NCBI RefSeq assembly: GCF_000961795.1
Contig: NZ_LADU01000049.1
Location: forward strand, 1-64,000
Direction of reading: 5' to 3'
Origin: Hyphomonas sp. BRH_c22
Lineage (GTDB): Bacteria; Pseudomonadota; Alphaproteobacteria; Caulobacterales; Hyphomonadaceae
DNA: 64,000 nt
Each line of letters starts with the position of its first letter. Position 1 is the first letter of the stretch. The notes under the pieces are model-generated. The model saw only the letters and a program-made list of their open reading frames with translations, did not search any database and had not been told where the DNA came from. The position numbers and the translations under genes were made by a program. This document shows positions 55,490-64,000 of this stretch, one piece after another.

Positions 55490-57838
55490 CTAGAACTTGT
55501 AGTCCACGCCCATCGTGACCGTACGCGGATCACCATAGAAAGCCGTCAGCGTACCTTCCAGACCGAGCGTCGGCGTGAACGTGCCGTTCGGGTTGATCGT
55601 GACGAAGTTGTAGCCAGCGACGATATAGCGTTCGTCGGTGAGGTTCTTGCCATTCAGGCTGAAGCCCCAGCGGCCGCCTTCCGTTTCCCAGCGCAGGCCC
55701 GCATCAATCAGCGTGAAGGCTTCCTGGTCGAGGAACGGGTTAGGGGCTTCGAACTGGCTGGAGTCGCCACGGTAGGAGATCAAGGTGTTGACCAGAAGGC
55801 GGCCATTATTTTCGAGGATTGTCAGTGGCGTGTCATAGGACAGGCGGCCACTTGCGGTCCAGTCAGGCGTGTTCTGGATGACGCGCTGGTCGGCAACGTC
55901 ATTGCCGAAGGCATCGACGTATTCATCGTATTGCGCATCAACATAGCCGATCGACCAGCCGAGGTTGAAGAGGTCGGACTGGTTGAAGACCTGCTCTGCG
56001 AGCATGGCGTTGCCTTCAAATTCGACACCCCAGATGGTTGCCGCGCCGGCATTGGTCGTCACGCCGGTAAAGGTGTCGTTGACGCCATCATTATCCGTAT
56101 CGACACCAATCGAGCCGGGCACCTGGATGTCTTTGTAGTCAGAGTAGAATCCAGCGATGCTGTAGGTGAGGTCGCCGCCATTCTGGCTACCCTTGTAGCC
56201 GATTTCGTAGCTGTCGACTTCTTCCGGGTCGAACTGCATGAATTCAAAGACTTCGTCGGCCGTCACCGTGCCGCTGAGGTCGAGGTCCGGCGCAGCCGAT
56301 GTCTGGCCGCGCGGATCGAACGAGCCGCCCTTGAAGCCTTGGGAATAAGTCGCGTAGATATTGCTTGAATCGGTCGGCTTGTAGCTGACCGAAACGCGCG
56401 GGCTGAAATCGTCGAACGTGGCCGAACCGTTGAAGTCCGACGTGGTGGCGATGAGTGTCGGGTTGCCGCCGAAATATTCGGAGAAGCCGCCGATATAGGT
56501 GCGGCGCAGGACTTGCGAGCTGCGCTCGTCTTCGGTGTAGCGTGCGCCGAGCGCGATGCTGAGCTGATCGGTCAGATCATAGGTGAAGTCGCCGAAGATT
56601 GACCATGTCTTGGTGCCGACATCGCCGAAGGTCTGGGCGTTCAGGCCAGGCAGGGAGAGCAGGTCGCCTGTCGTGCCGAGCAGAACGTCAAACACGGTCG
56701 AGGCGTTGGCATCGAGATAGTAGACGCCGACGATGCCGTTCAGGCGGTCCCCGGAATACAGGACCTGGAATTCTTCCGACAACTGGTCGTTCGCATAGTT
56801 CGCGGGAACGTCGAGGTCAGCTTCAGGCAGGCTGTCAAAGTCGATGGGCGAGGTGCTCTCGTCTTCGCGGTAGGCAAGGATGTTCTTGAGAGTGATCGTG
56901 TCGGACACGGCGTATTCAGCGGTGATCGAACCACCCCAGGCCTCTGATTCCTGATCGACGACATTGAGGCCGGCGCGCGTGTCATACTCGTCGTCCAGAA
57001 CGGGGTAGGTGAAAGGCGGGAACTGGTCCGGGATCAGACGGTGACCCTGACGGGCATTCGATTCGTCGCGGGTGAAGTCACCGGCGAAGCGCAGCTGGAA
57101 GTCAGGCGTGACGTCCCACTCTGCCGACAGGCGGGCCGAACCCACGTCCTTGTTGTAATTGTCCTGGCCGGTGATGATGTTTTCACCGAAGCCATCACGA
57201 TAGAGAGCCGCAACGGCGGCACCGACGCGGAACGTGTCGGACAGTGGCACACTGCCGGATGCGACGATTTCCTTCTGGCCATAGGTGCCAAGTGCGGCGC
57301 GCAGGTTCATGGTCGGCACGTCCGAGAGCGAACGGGTGACGTATTTCACGGCGCCGCCGATTGTGTTGCGGCCGTAGAGCGTGCCCTGTGGGCCGCGCAG
57401 GACTTCGATGCGCTCGACATCGAAAACGTCAAGGACGGCGGACTGTGGACGGTTGAGATAGACATCGTCGACATAGATGCCGACACCGGCTTCGAAACCG
57501 GCGACCGGATCCTGCTGGCCAACGCCGCGGATGAAGGCGGTGAGGGTCGAGTTGGTGCCGCGCGACACTTCAAGGGTCACGTTCGGCGCGACCTTGGCGA
57601 CTTCGGTAATGTCGGAAACGCCGAGCTGGGAGAGCAGGTCGCCATCAAAGGCGGATACGGACAATGGAACGTCAATCAGGTTCTGTTCGCGGCGCTGGGC
57701 GGTGACCACAACGGCGCCAAAGCGGCGTTCTGCCTGTGTGGCTGTTTCGTCGTCAACCTGCGCGAAAGCAGGTGCCAGTGGCGTCAGTGCGCTGGCGGCC
57801 AGGGCGATCAACGCGACGCGGGATGTGTGCTTACTCAT
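55490..57838 (-). CDS. TonB-dependent receptor
   Basis: A 782-residue outer-membrane receptor. The start at 57838 is chosen since GGAGG precedes it and a full signal peptide follows (HTSRVALIALAASALTP, cleavage after AFAQ); the longer frame to 58036 is rejected. The plug has VVVTAQRREQNLIDVPLSV, FIRGVGQQDPVAGFEAGVG and ERIEVLRGPQGTLYGRNTI. The barrel ends in GVDYKF. The operator TTCAACA-TT-TGTTGAA lies 46 bases upstream of the start. A role in import of a hydrophobic or aromatic substrate with the MFS gene is inferred. Confidence 0.94.
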   Translation of the reverse strand: MSKHTSRVALIALAASALTPLAPAFAQVDDETATQAERRFGAVVVTAQRREQNLIDVPLSVSAFDGDLLSQLGVSDITEVAKVAPNVTLEVSRGTNSTLTAFIRGVGQQDPVAGFEAGVGIYVDDVYLNRPQSAVLDVFDVERIEVLRGPQGTLYGRNTIGGAVKYVTRSLSDVPTMNLRAALGTYGQKEIVASGSVPLSDTFRVGAAVAALYRDGFGENIITGQDNYNKDVGSARLSAEWDVTPDFQLRFAGDFTRDESNARQGHRLIPDQFPPFTYPVLDDEYDTRAGLNVVDQESEAWGGSITAEYAVSDTITLKNILAYREDESTSPIDFDSLPEADLDVPANYANDQLSEEFQVLYSGDRLNGIVGVYYLDANASTVFDVLLGTTGDLLSLPGLNAQTFGDVGTKTWSIFGDFTYDLTDQLSIALGARYTEDERSSQVLRRTYIGGFSEYFGGNPTLIATTSDFNGSATFDDFSPRVSVSYKPTDSSNIYATYSQGFKGGSFDPRGQTSAAPDLDLSGTVTADEVFEFMQFDPEEVDSYEIGYKGSQNGGDLTYSIAGFYSDYKDIQVPGSIGVDTDNDGVNDTFTGVTTNAGAATIWGVEFEGNAMLAEQVFNQSDLFNLGWSIGYVDAQYDEYVDAFGNDVADQRVIQNTPDWTASGRLSYDTPLTILENNGRLLVNTLISYRGDSSQFEAPNPFLDQEAFTLIDAGLRWETEGGRWGFSLNGKNLTDERYIVAGYNFVTINPNGTFTPTLGLEGTLTAFYGDPRTVTMGVDYKF

Positions 57839-57883
57839 GCCGTTCCTCCATGGGGCCGAATGCATTATGCTTCGACTCTCAAA

Positions 57884-57899
57884 TTCAACATTTGTTGAA
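57884..57899 (-). promoter_or_regulatory. TetR operator copy 2, TTCAACA-TT-TGTTGAA
   Basis: A perfect 7-base-arm inverted repeat upstream of the TonB receptor, with arms identical to the copy at 54659-54674. Two identical 14-base arm sets within 3.3 kb, each in a promoter position, point to one regulator, most likely the TetR protein encoded at 54768. Confidence 0.8.
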
Positions 57900-58059
57900 A
57901 AACGCCTCAAATCTGAAACTTTGTCAATCGCTTTGACCGGGCCGTGCCGCTTTCCCGGGGGGCGTGACTTAAACGCCACGCTGCACCGGCCTTCCGGCGG
58001 GGGGGTATTGTGATGCGCTTCCTTGCGAGCCGGCAAATCAGCCCTTACGAGGCAGACCC

Positions 58060-58560
58060 ATGGCTGACCACAATGACCTCCTGAAATCGCTGAGGCAGAT
58101 CACGCAGGCGATCGACCTCTACTCCAAGCACCTGCTGAAGGAGACCGGGCTGACCTCGCCGCAGCTTCTGGTCTTGCAGGCCGTCAGCGTGCATGGCCGG
58201 AGGAAACCATCGGAAATCGCGCGGTCGGTGAACCTGTCGCAAGGCACGATCACGTCGATTGTCGACCGGCTGACGCGGGCCGGGCTGGTCGACCGTGAAC
58301 GCAATGCCGAAGACAAGCGCGTGATTGAAGTTGTCGTGACCGATGCCGGTCGGGCGCGCCTGAAAGATGCGCCAGCCCCCCTGCAGCACGATTTCCTGGA
58401 GAGATTCGGTGCGCTTGCGGAATGGGAGAAATCGCTGCTGGTCTCCTCGCTCCAGCGCATTGCCGGGATGATGCAGGCCGACAGGCTGGACGCGGCGCCG
58501 ATCCTTGAGATTGGCGATCTGTCGCCGGACGATCCGAACACCCTGCCGGACGTCTCCTAG
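58060..58560 (+). CDS. MarR-family transcriptional regulator
   Basis: A 166-residue winged-helix regulator. Key parts: LTSPQLLVLQAVSVHGRRKP, ARSVNLSQGTITSIVDRLTR and the wing RERNAEDKRVIEVVV with a C-terminal SLLVSSLQRIAGMMQADRLD. The tail repeats that of the MarR gene at 36317, including DAAP near the end. GAGG precedes the ATG. It overlaps the 3' end of proB by 4 bases on opposite strands. Its target is unknown; it is divergent from the TonB receptor across 221 bases. Confidence 0.88.
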   Translation: MADHNDLLKSLRQITQAIDLYSKHLLKETGLTSPQLLVLQAVSVHGRRKPSEIARSVNLSQGTITSIVDRLTRAGLVDRERNAEDKRVIEVVVTDAGRARLKDAPAPLQHDFLERFGALAEWEKSLLVSSLQRIAGMMQADRLDAAPILEIGDLSPDDPNTLPDVS

Positions 58561-59717
58561 CGTTCGACCTGTTCCATCTGGTCTTCGGCGGGACTGTCCC
58601 AGGGCAGGTGGCGCTCGTCGAGCACGACCAGGTTGTCACGCGAAATGATCGTGGCCTGCGTATGGTAGCCGAGAAGCTTGGTCGTGGGCTCACCGAGGTT
58701 TCGGGCGAGCAGCATGGTTTCCTCGGATGAGAAATTCGACAGGCCGCGGGCGCGTTCGTGGCCTTCCTCATCATAGACATGGATGACGTCGCTGCGGACA
58801 TAGGGGCCATGGATCGAGATGACGTCGGCGCGCTCGACGCCGCGCTTTCCGGCTTCGAGCAGGTCGGCCGCGTTCTGGCTGATGACGATGCTGCCAGCCA
58901 TCTGGAGGCGGTCGGTAAGCCATGCGGCCCAGGCGGAGGCGGGCTCGGTATTGGCGATGCATTTGGTGTGCGGGCGCAGGCCCTTGAGCACGGATGAAAC
59001 CGGATTGTCGGCTTCGCCATTGGCGATGAGCGTGGTGCAGCCCGCATGCTGGGCCATGTTGGCCGCCTGCATCTTGGTCAGCATGCCGCCACTGCCGAGC
59101 GCGCTCGTGCCTTCGGTGACAGAGAGGTATTCGGACACGTCATGCAGCTCTTCGACCAGTTTGGCGCCGGGCTCTGACGGATCCTTGTCATACAGGCCAT
59201 CGACGCTGGTCAGGATGACCAGGTGCTGGGCCTGGATCATCTGGGCGATCCGCGCAGCGAGACGGTCATTGTCGCCGACGCGGATTTCCTCGGTCGTGAT
59301 CGTGTCGTTTTCATTGACGATCGGCATGACATTGCCATTGAGCAGGCGGTGGACCGTGTTCTTCGTGTTGAGGAAGCGCCGGCGCTCTTCAAGGTCGCCG
59401 CGCGTGACCAGCACTTGCGCGATGTCGAAATTGAATTCGTGAGCGACCTGCTTGTAGGCGTTCAGCACGATGGGCATGCCGCAGGCGGCGGCGGCCTGCT
59501 TGTCGCGCAGGCCGGCATCCTCCGGCTTCACCTTGAGCGTGTTCAGGCCGAGCGCGACGGCACCCGACGAAGTCAGTACGACTTCATAGCCTTCATTGCG
59601 CAGGAGGGCGATATCTTCGAGGAGCCGCTGAATGAACGCCCAGCGTGGGGTGAGCAGGTCAGGATTGGCCAGAAGGCTCGATCCGACTTTCACGACGATG
59701 CGTTTTGTTTGCGTCAA
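58557..59717 (-). CDS. proB: Glutamate 5-kinase
   Basis: A 386-residue enzyme for the first step of proline synthesis, phosphorylating glutamate. The amino-acid kinase domain starts with RIVVKVGSSLL and contains LTSSGAVALGLNTL, PIVNENDTITTEEIRVGDND and SGGMLTKMQAA; a C-terminal PUA domain follows (about 280-370; MAGSIVISQNAADLLEAG, HGPYVRSDVIHV). It starts with TTG at 59717, with GGAG 8 bases upstream; the nearest ATG is out of frame. proA is not in the window, and the gene is divergent from proC. Confidence 0.95.
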   Translation of the reverse strand: MTQTKRIVVKVGSSLLANPDLLTPRWAFIQRLLEDIALLRNEGYEVVLTSSGAVALGLNTLKVKPEDAGLRDKQAAAACGMPIVLNAYKQVAHEFNFDIAQVLVTRGDLEERRRFLNTKNTVHRLLNGNVMPIVNENDTITTEEIRVGDNDRLAARIAQMIQAQHLVILTSVDGLYDKDPSEPGAKLVEELHDVSEYLSVTEGTSALGSGGMLTKMQAANMAQHAGCTTLIANGEADNPVSSVLKGLRPHTKCIANTEPASAWAAWLTDRLQMAGSIVISQNAADLLEAGKRGVERADVISIHGPYVRSDVIHVYDEEGHERARGLSNFSSEETMLLARNLGEPTTKLLGYHTQATIISRDNLVVLDERHLPWDSPAEDQMEQVER

Positions 59718-60002
59718 TTTCCAACTCCATTAATCTGATTGCACGAACTAGGAGTGTTTTGAGGCGGAAACAACTCACTGGCGGACAAAACGTCTGATGT
59801 TTTTCGTCTGGCAGGCGATCTAACCCTGAATAATGGCAATAAAAGCAAAGTCATGTACGCTTGCCTTGAAAAATAAGTGAAAAGCCCAAGGTGAGTGTTC
59901 TGGGAAATATATTTGAACTCAAAGCAAAAACGACTACGAAGGCCTCATGAAGGGATAACGGCGATTCCCGGAACTCACACCCAAAAGGGACTTTATATCA
60001 CA
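59718..60002. promoter_or_regulatory. Divergent proB/proC promoter region
   Basis: 285 bases between two proline genes transcribed apart. It is much more AT-rich than the surroundings, with A/T tracts around 59820-59935, typical of promoters. I do not see a clear dyad or riboswitch. A long in-frame extension of proC into this region is not supported. Confidence 0.5.
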
Positions 60003-60782
60003 ATGGATGCACTTTTGATCGGTTGCGGGAAAATGGGCGGCGCTCTGCTGGCGCAGTGGGCCAGGTCCGAAGACTGGACGTTTACCGTGGTCGACCCTTT
60101 CACCGAGTCAGTCCCCGATGGCGTGAACCTGTTCAAGGATCGCGAAAGCCTGCCGGAATCCTCGTTTGACCTGATGATCGTGGCGGTGAAGCCGCAAATG
60201 ATCGACGAGATCATCCCGGCCTATCAGGACTGTCTGGCGCCCTCCGGCGTCGTTGCCTCGATCGCAGCGGGGTGTTCGGTGGCCCGGCTGAAGGCTGTTT
60301 CCGGCGCATCGGCTGTGATCCGCATCATGCCGAACCTGCCGGCCCTGATCGCGCAGAGCGTGAGCGGGCTGTATGCGAGCCCCGAATGCTCGGCGGACCA
60401 GAAGGCCGCTGTCGAGGCCCTGATGCAGCGGGCCGGAACAGTGGTCTGGGTAGATGATGAGGACGCGCTGGACCGTGTGACGGCAGTGGCGGGAAGCGGT
60501 CCTGGCTATGTCTTCGAGATCGCGCGGACCTATATCGCGGCGGCCGAGGAGCTGGGTTTCACCAACAGCCAGGCGCGCGAACTGGTTCTCGGCACCATGG
60601 CGGGCGCTGTGGAGATGGCGCGGCAATCCGATGAGTCCGTCGAGAGCCTGCGCAATTCGGTGACCAGCAAGAATGGCACGACGCAAGCGGGCCTTGAGGC
60701 CCTGAACGCGGACGGCACCCTGACCGAGCTGATGCGACGAACGACTCAGGCGGCCTATGACAGGGCCGTGGAGCTGCGTTAG
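60003..60782 (+). CDS. proC: Pyrroline-5-carboxylate reductase
   Basis: A 259-residue NADPH-dependent enzyme for the last step of proline synthesis. The ATG at 60003 begins the usual N terminus LLIGCGKMGGALLAQW, preceded by AAGGGA. Further motifs: VAVKPQMIDEI, RIMPNLPALI, the P5CR dimerisation signature AVAGSGPGYVFEI and the final VTSKNGTTQAGLEAL. It is upstream of the proline symporter gene by 74 bases. Confidence 0.95.
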   Translation: MDALLIGCGKMGGALLAQWARSEDWTFTVVDPFTESVPDGVNLFKDRESLPESSFDLMIVAVKPQMIDEIIPAYQDCLAPSGVVASIAAGCSVARLKAVSGASAVIRIMPNLPALIAQSVSGLYASPECSADQKAAVEALMQRAGTVVWVDDEDALDRVTAVAGSGPGYVFEIARTYIAAAEELGFTNSQARELVLGTMAGAVEMARQSDESVESLRNSVTSKNGTTQAGLEALNADGTLTELMRRTTQAAYDRAVELR

Positions 60783-60856
60783 GCGTTTCGCGCTATTTCT
60801 GGCAAGACTGCCGGTATATCCGTCACGGACACACAGACGACAGAGAAGAATTTCAT

Positions 60857-62401
60857 ATGAATACAGCAGCCTTCGTTTCGCTTGGCGCCTATTTTATCCT
60901 TATGATGCTGATCGGGCTTTATGCCTATCGCAAGTCAACGAGTGATGTTTCGGAATACATGCTGGGCGGCCGCAAGCTGCATCCTGCCGTTGGCGCGCTG
61001 TCAGCGGGTGCGTCAGACATGAGCGGCTGGATGCTGATGGGCCTGCCGGGGGCGGTGTTCGTGTCAGGCTATAGCGCAGCGTGGATTGCTATCGGTCTCG
61101 TGATCGGCGCGTATTTCAATTACCGCCTCGTGGCGCCAAGACTGCGCGTTTATACCGAGCTGTCCGAGGATGCGATCACCATCCCGGACTTTTTCGAGAA
61201 GCGGTTCAAGGACAGGACACGGGCCCTGCGGATCCTGTCTTCCGTCGTCATCGTCATTTTCTTCACGCTTTATACCTCGTCCGGCGTCGTTGCCGGGGGC
61301 AAGCTGTTCGAGGCCTCATTCGGGCTGGATTATACACTTGGCCTGTTCGTGACCGCAGGCGTGGTGGTCGCCTATACGCTGTTCGGCGGATTCCTGGCGG
61401 TCAGCCTGACCGACTTCGTGCAGGGGTGCATCATGTTCATCGCGCTGGTCCTTGTGCCGGTTGTTGCGATCACGTCACTCGGCGGGTTTGATGCCACGCA
61501 TGCTGCCGTCATGGCGTCGCCACCGGCGAGTGTGGCAGACGCCCCAAGCCGCGTGAATTTCTTCAGCTGGTTCCAGGGCATGACGCTGATCGGGATCATT
61601 TCCGCCGCAAGCTGGGGCCTCGGCTATTTTGGCCAGCCGCACATCATCGTGCGCTTCATGGCCATCCGCTCGCTCAAGGACATCGCTGCGGCGCGCTATA
61701 TCGGCATGAGCTGGATGATCGTGACGGTGACCGGTGCGGTGGCGGTCGGCATTGCCGGGGTTGCCTATGTCAACGGGCACAATCTCAACAGCGAGCTGAC
61801 CGACCCGGAAACCATCTTCATCCTGTTCTCGCAGGTCCTGTTCCATCCGCTGATCAGCGGCTTCCTGCTGGCGGCCATCCTCGCCGCGATCATGAGCACA
61901 ATCTCCTCGCAGCTCCTGGTCTCGTCGAGCTCCCTGACGGAGGATTTCTACAAGACGTTCCTGCGCAAGGAGGCGAGCCAGAAGGAGCTGGTTCTGATCG
62001 GGCGGCTGTCGGTTCTGGCCGTGTCGCTGGTTGCCATCTTCCTGGCGTTTGACCGGTCGAGCAACATCCTGTCGCTGGTCAGCTATGCGTGGGCCGGTTT
62101 CGGCGCCGCGTTCGGCCCGCTGATCCTGCTGAGCCTTTTCTGGCGGGGCATTTCGCGCGATGGCGCGCTCGCAGGCATGATCACCGGCGCAGTGACCGTG
62201 CTGGTCTGGCTGTATGCGCCGATCACGATAGGCGGCGTGGCTCTGTCTGACACGATCTACGCCATCGTGCCGGGCTTTTTCTTCAGCCTTATCGTCACCG
62301 TTCTGGTCAGCCTGATGCGCGGCGCACCGGAACCGAAGGTGCAGGAAGAGTTCGACGAGATGATGGAAGCCATGACGGCGGTGAAGCAGCCGCTGTTCTA
62401 G
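60857..62401 (+). CDS. putP: Sodium/proline symporter
   Basis: A 514-residue inner-membrane transporter of the sodium:solute symporter family with 13 helices. It has MLGGRKLHPAVGALSAGASDMS at the start (the PutP region), SGWMLMGLPGAVFVSG, and GFLLAAILAAIMSTISSQLL further on. It imports proline with Na+. Directly after proC, so synthesis and uptake of proline sit together. The stop is 2 bases from the convergent opgH stop. Confidence 0.94.
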   Translation: MNTAAFVSLGAYFILMMLIGLYAYRKSTSDVSEYMLGGRKLHPAVGALSAGASDMSGWMLMGLPGAVFVSGYSAAWIAIGLVIGAYFNYRLVAPRLRVYTELSEDAITIPDFFEKRFKDRTRALRILSSVVIVIFFTLYTSSGVVAGGKLFEASFGLDYTLGLFVTAGVVVAYTLFGGFLAVSLTDFVQGCIMFIALVLVPVVAITSLGGFDATHAAVMASPPASVADAPSRVNFFSWFQGMTLIGIISAASWGLGYFGQPHIIVRFMAIRSLKDIAAARYIGMSWMIVTVTGAVAVGIAGVAYVNGHNLNSELTDPETIFILFSQVLFHPLISGFLLAAILAAIMSTISSQLLVSSSSLTEDFYKTFLRKEASQKELVLIGRLSVLAVSLVAIFLAFDRSSNILSLVSYAWAGFGAAFGPLILLSLFWRGISRDGALAGMITGAVTVLVWLYAPITIGGVALSDTIYAIVPGFFFSLIVTVLVSLMRGAPEPKVQEEFDEMMEAMTAVKQPLF

Positions 62402-62403
62402 CC

Positions 62404-64000
62404 TCAGGTCGTTCCCGTGGAATAGTGCAGTCCGCGCATGCTGTACTCATCGATGACCGCATCCAGGTCGCCGGGCGAGTTGAGCAGGGCCAGTTTTTCC
62501 TTCGGTTCAAGCGCGCTGATGTATTCGTCTATCGTCGCGAGGCGGTTGGCACGGGCGCGGGCAAGGGCCAGCGGCGTGTGGACTTCGCTGTGGGCCAGCG
62601 GCCAGTGCGTGTCGACGATATGCGTGCGGCGGTTGCGCAGGTTGCGGTCGGCAAACAGGTGGGTCAGGCTTGGTACGTCGAGGTTATGGTAGGCGGGGCG
62701 GTCAGCCACTGATTCCAGATAGGATTGCGGCGGTTCGATTTCCTCGGGGCTTTCGAGCAGGTTCATCCGCCGGGCAAAGTCGCCGCTTTTCGTGCGGCCG
62801 GTCCAGTAGGACAGGGTTGCCGCTAGCAGCATGCCGATGGTCGCAGGCGCAAGCCATGCAGCGAAAATGGGCGAGATGGCGAAAGCGGAAACATTGAGCA
62901 CGGTGCCGAGCACGATGGCCGGTGCATGGTGGCGGAACGTGTCATGCAGGGTGTATTCGTTTGAATCGCGCGCCTGCGGGTTCCAGCCGCCGTCGCGGCC
63001 CGAGAAGACCCGATAGACCGCCGTCGTCTGTTCGACCAGCATGACTGGCGCGATCAGGACCGAAATCACGGTTTCGGCGATGACGCTCAGGAAGGTCTTC
63101 ACCGGGCCGACCGTGCGCCGCCAGCGCGGCGAGGCGAGGCCATAGATGAGCCCATAGAGTTTTGGCGCAAACAGGATGGCCATGGTGATGAGGAAGAGGT
63201 TCAGCGAGCGTTCGGAGTCGATGACCGGCCAGGACGGGAAGAGGGCCGCCGATTCGCCGAAATATTGCGGTTTGAGGAACATGTTCTGCAGCGACAGCAG
63301 CATGCCGACCGTGATGAACAGCAGCCAGAGCGGCGATGCGAGATAGGAGAATATGCCAATGATGAGGTGCATCCGGCTGGTGAAGGTCAGGCCGCGCGTC
63401 TTCAGCAGGACGGCCATGTGCTGCATGTTGCCCTGGCACCAGCGGCGGTCGCGGATGGACAGGTCGATGATGGAAGGCGGGCCCTGTTCGTATGAACCGC
63501 CGAGTTCAGGCGCGATCTGGACGTTCCAGCCTGCACGACGAAGCAGGGCGGCCTCGACGAAATCATGGCTGAGGATCGATCCGCCGAACGGCGCCCGTCC
63601 CGGAATTTCAGGCAGGCCAGCGGCATTGGCGAGCGCGGAGATGCGGAGGATGGCGTTATGGCCCCAGAAATTGCCTTCATTCTGGGCCCACCAGGCGAGA
63701 CCGCTGCCAAGGACCGGACCATAGAGCGCTGCGGCGAACTGCTGGGTGCGGGCAAACAGGGTGCGCCCGCCCACCAGTTGCGGAATGGTCTGGATGAGGC
63801 CGGTTTCCGGCGACGCATCCATGCGGCGGGCCAGTTCGATGAGCGTGTCGCGCTCCATGAAGCTGTCGGCGTCGAAAACGATCATGTAGTCGTAGCGGCC
63901 GCCCCAGCGCGTGATGAAGTCACGGATATTGCCGGCCTTGCGATGCAGGTTCATCGTGCGGCGGCGGTAGTGGACAACCGAGCCGGGCGCGAGGCGCGAG
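62404..64000 (-). CDS. opgH: Glucans biosynthesis glucosyltransferase OpgH (C-terminal part)
   Basis: At least 531 residues lie in the window and the frame runs off the right edge, so the N terminus is missing. This is the inner-membrane beta-1,2-glucosyltransferase that makes osmoregulated periplasmic glucans. It shows HRKAGNIRDF, the DxD motif in VFDADSFMERDTL, GGSILSHDFVEAALLRRAGW and RDRRWCQGNMQHM (the QxxRW-type motif), followed by membrane helices. The C-terminal tail (about 120 residues) is polar. No opgG is in view; it would normally be upstream, outside the window. Confidence 0.93.
   Translation of the reverse strand, partial: SRLAPGSVVHYRRRTMNLHRKAGNIRDFITRWGGRYDYMIVFDADSFMERDTLIELARRMDASPETGLIQTIPQLVGGRTLFARTQQFAAALYGPVLGSGLAWWAQNEGNFWGHNAILRISALANAAGLPEIPGRAPFGGSILSHDFVEAALLRRAGWNVQIAPELGGSYEQGPPSIIDLSIRDRRWCQGNMQHMAVLLKTRGLTFTSRMHLIIGIFSYLASPLWLLFITVGMLLSLQNMFLKPQYFGESAALFPSWPVIDSERSLNLFLITMAILFAPKLYGLIYGLASPRWRRTVGPVKTFLSVIAETVISVLIAPVMLVEQTTAVYRVFSGRDGGWNPQARDSNEYTLHDTFRHHAPAIVLGTVLNVSAFAISPIFAAWLAPATIGMLLAATLSYWTGRTKSGDFARRMNLLESPEEIEPPQSYLESVADRPAYHNLDVPSLTHLFADRNLRNRRTHIVDTHWPLAHSEVHTPLALARARANRLATIDEYISALEPKEKLALLNSPGDLDAVIDEYSMRGLHYSTGTT

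Overview
The window reads as chromosomal DNA of a GC-rich, aerobic, Gram-negative alphaproteobacterium. TonB-dependent receptors, an HWE-family histidine kinase, a TPR-sulfotransferase next to a TonB receptor, an RND pump and the overall gene density suggest a marine or aquatic Hyphomonadaceae/Caulobacterales-type organism; the family is inference, not demonstrated. I see no rRNA, tRNA, CRISPR array, insertion sequence or phage genes. Positions 1-21 are a run of C that forms one arm of a terminator hairpin.

Layout. 0.4-3.7 kb (minus): an inorganic-carbon module, sbtA-like bicarbonate transporter, sbtB-like PII protein and a delta-class carbonic anhydrase lipoprotein, followed by a small outer-membrane barrel protein. 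3.8-5.1 kb: a long stretch with no convincing gene. 5.1-10.4 kb (minus): an L,D-transpeptidase lipoprotein, then a tightly overlapping operon of beta-CASP RNA nuclease, AMP/thymidine phosphorylase and PRPP-synthase homologue. 10.7-16.0 kb (plus): five consecutive genes of unknown function (secreted helical-repeat protein, membrane coiled-coil protein, TerB-like protein, two-TM protein, membrane-anchored TPR-like protein), the best candidate for an undescribed system. 16.2-19.2 kb (minus): HWE histidine kinase, then an iron-sulfur photolyase with an overlapping small DUF2256 gene. 19.5-26.6 kb: a divergent galactoside locus, galT-galK-galM on minus and GH36 alpha-galactosidase plus GH42 beta-galactosidase on plus.

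26.7-40.9 kb: diguanylate cyclase, 3-hydroxyacyl-CoA dehydrogenase, host-attachment-family protein, BCCT transporter, a TonB receptor, an overlapping trio (TPR-sulfotransferase, MarR regulator, formylglycine-generating-enzyme-like lipoprotein), Tex and a LOG-family protein. 41.0-46.7 kb: a catabolic cluster of Baeyer-Villiger monooxygenase, acyl-CoA dehydrogenase, enoyl-CoA hydratase, SDR and a facing alpha/beta hydrolase. 46.7-53.2 kb: TetR regulator divergent from a complete RND efflux operon. 53.2-57.9 kb: MFS transporter, TetR regulator and second TonB receptor, tied together by two copies of the palindrome TTCAACA-NN-TGTTGAA. 58.0-64 kb: MarR regulator, proB, proC, putP and the C-terminal part of opgH, a group linked to proline and osmotic adaptation.

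Themes: bicarbonate handling, nucleotide/ribose salvage, galactoside use, TonB-dependent uptake with CoA-linked catabolism, efflux, and osmoadaptation.
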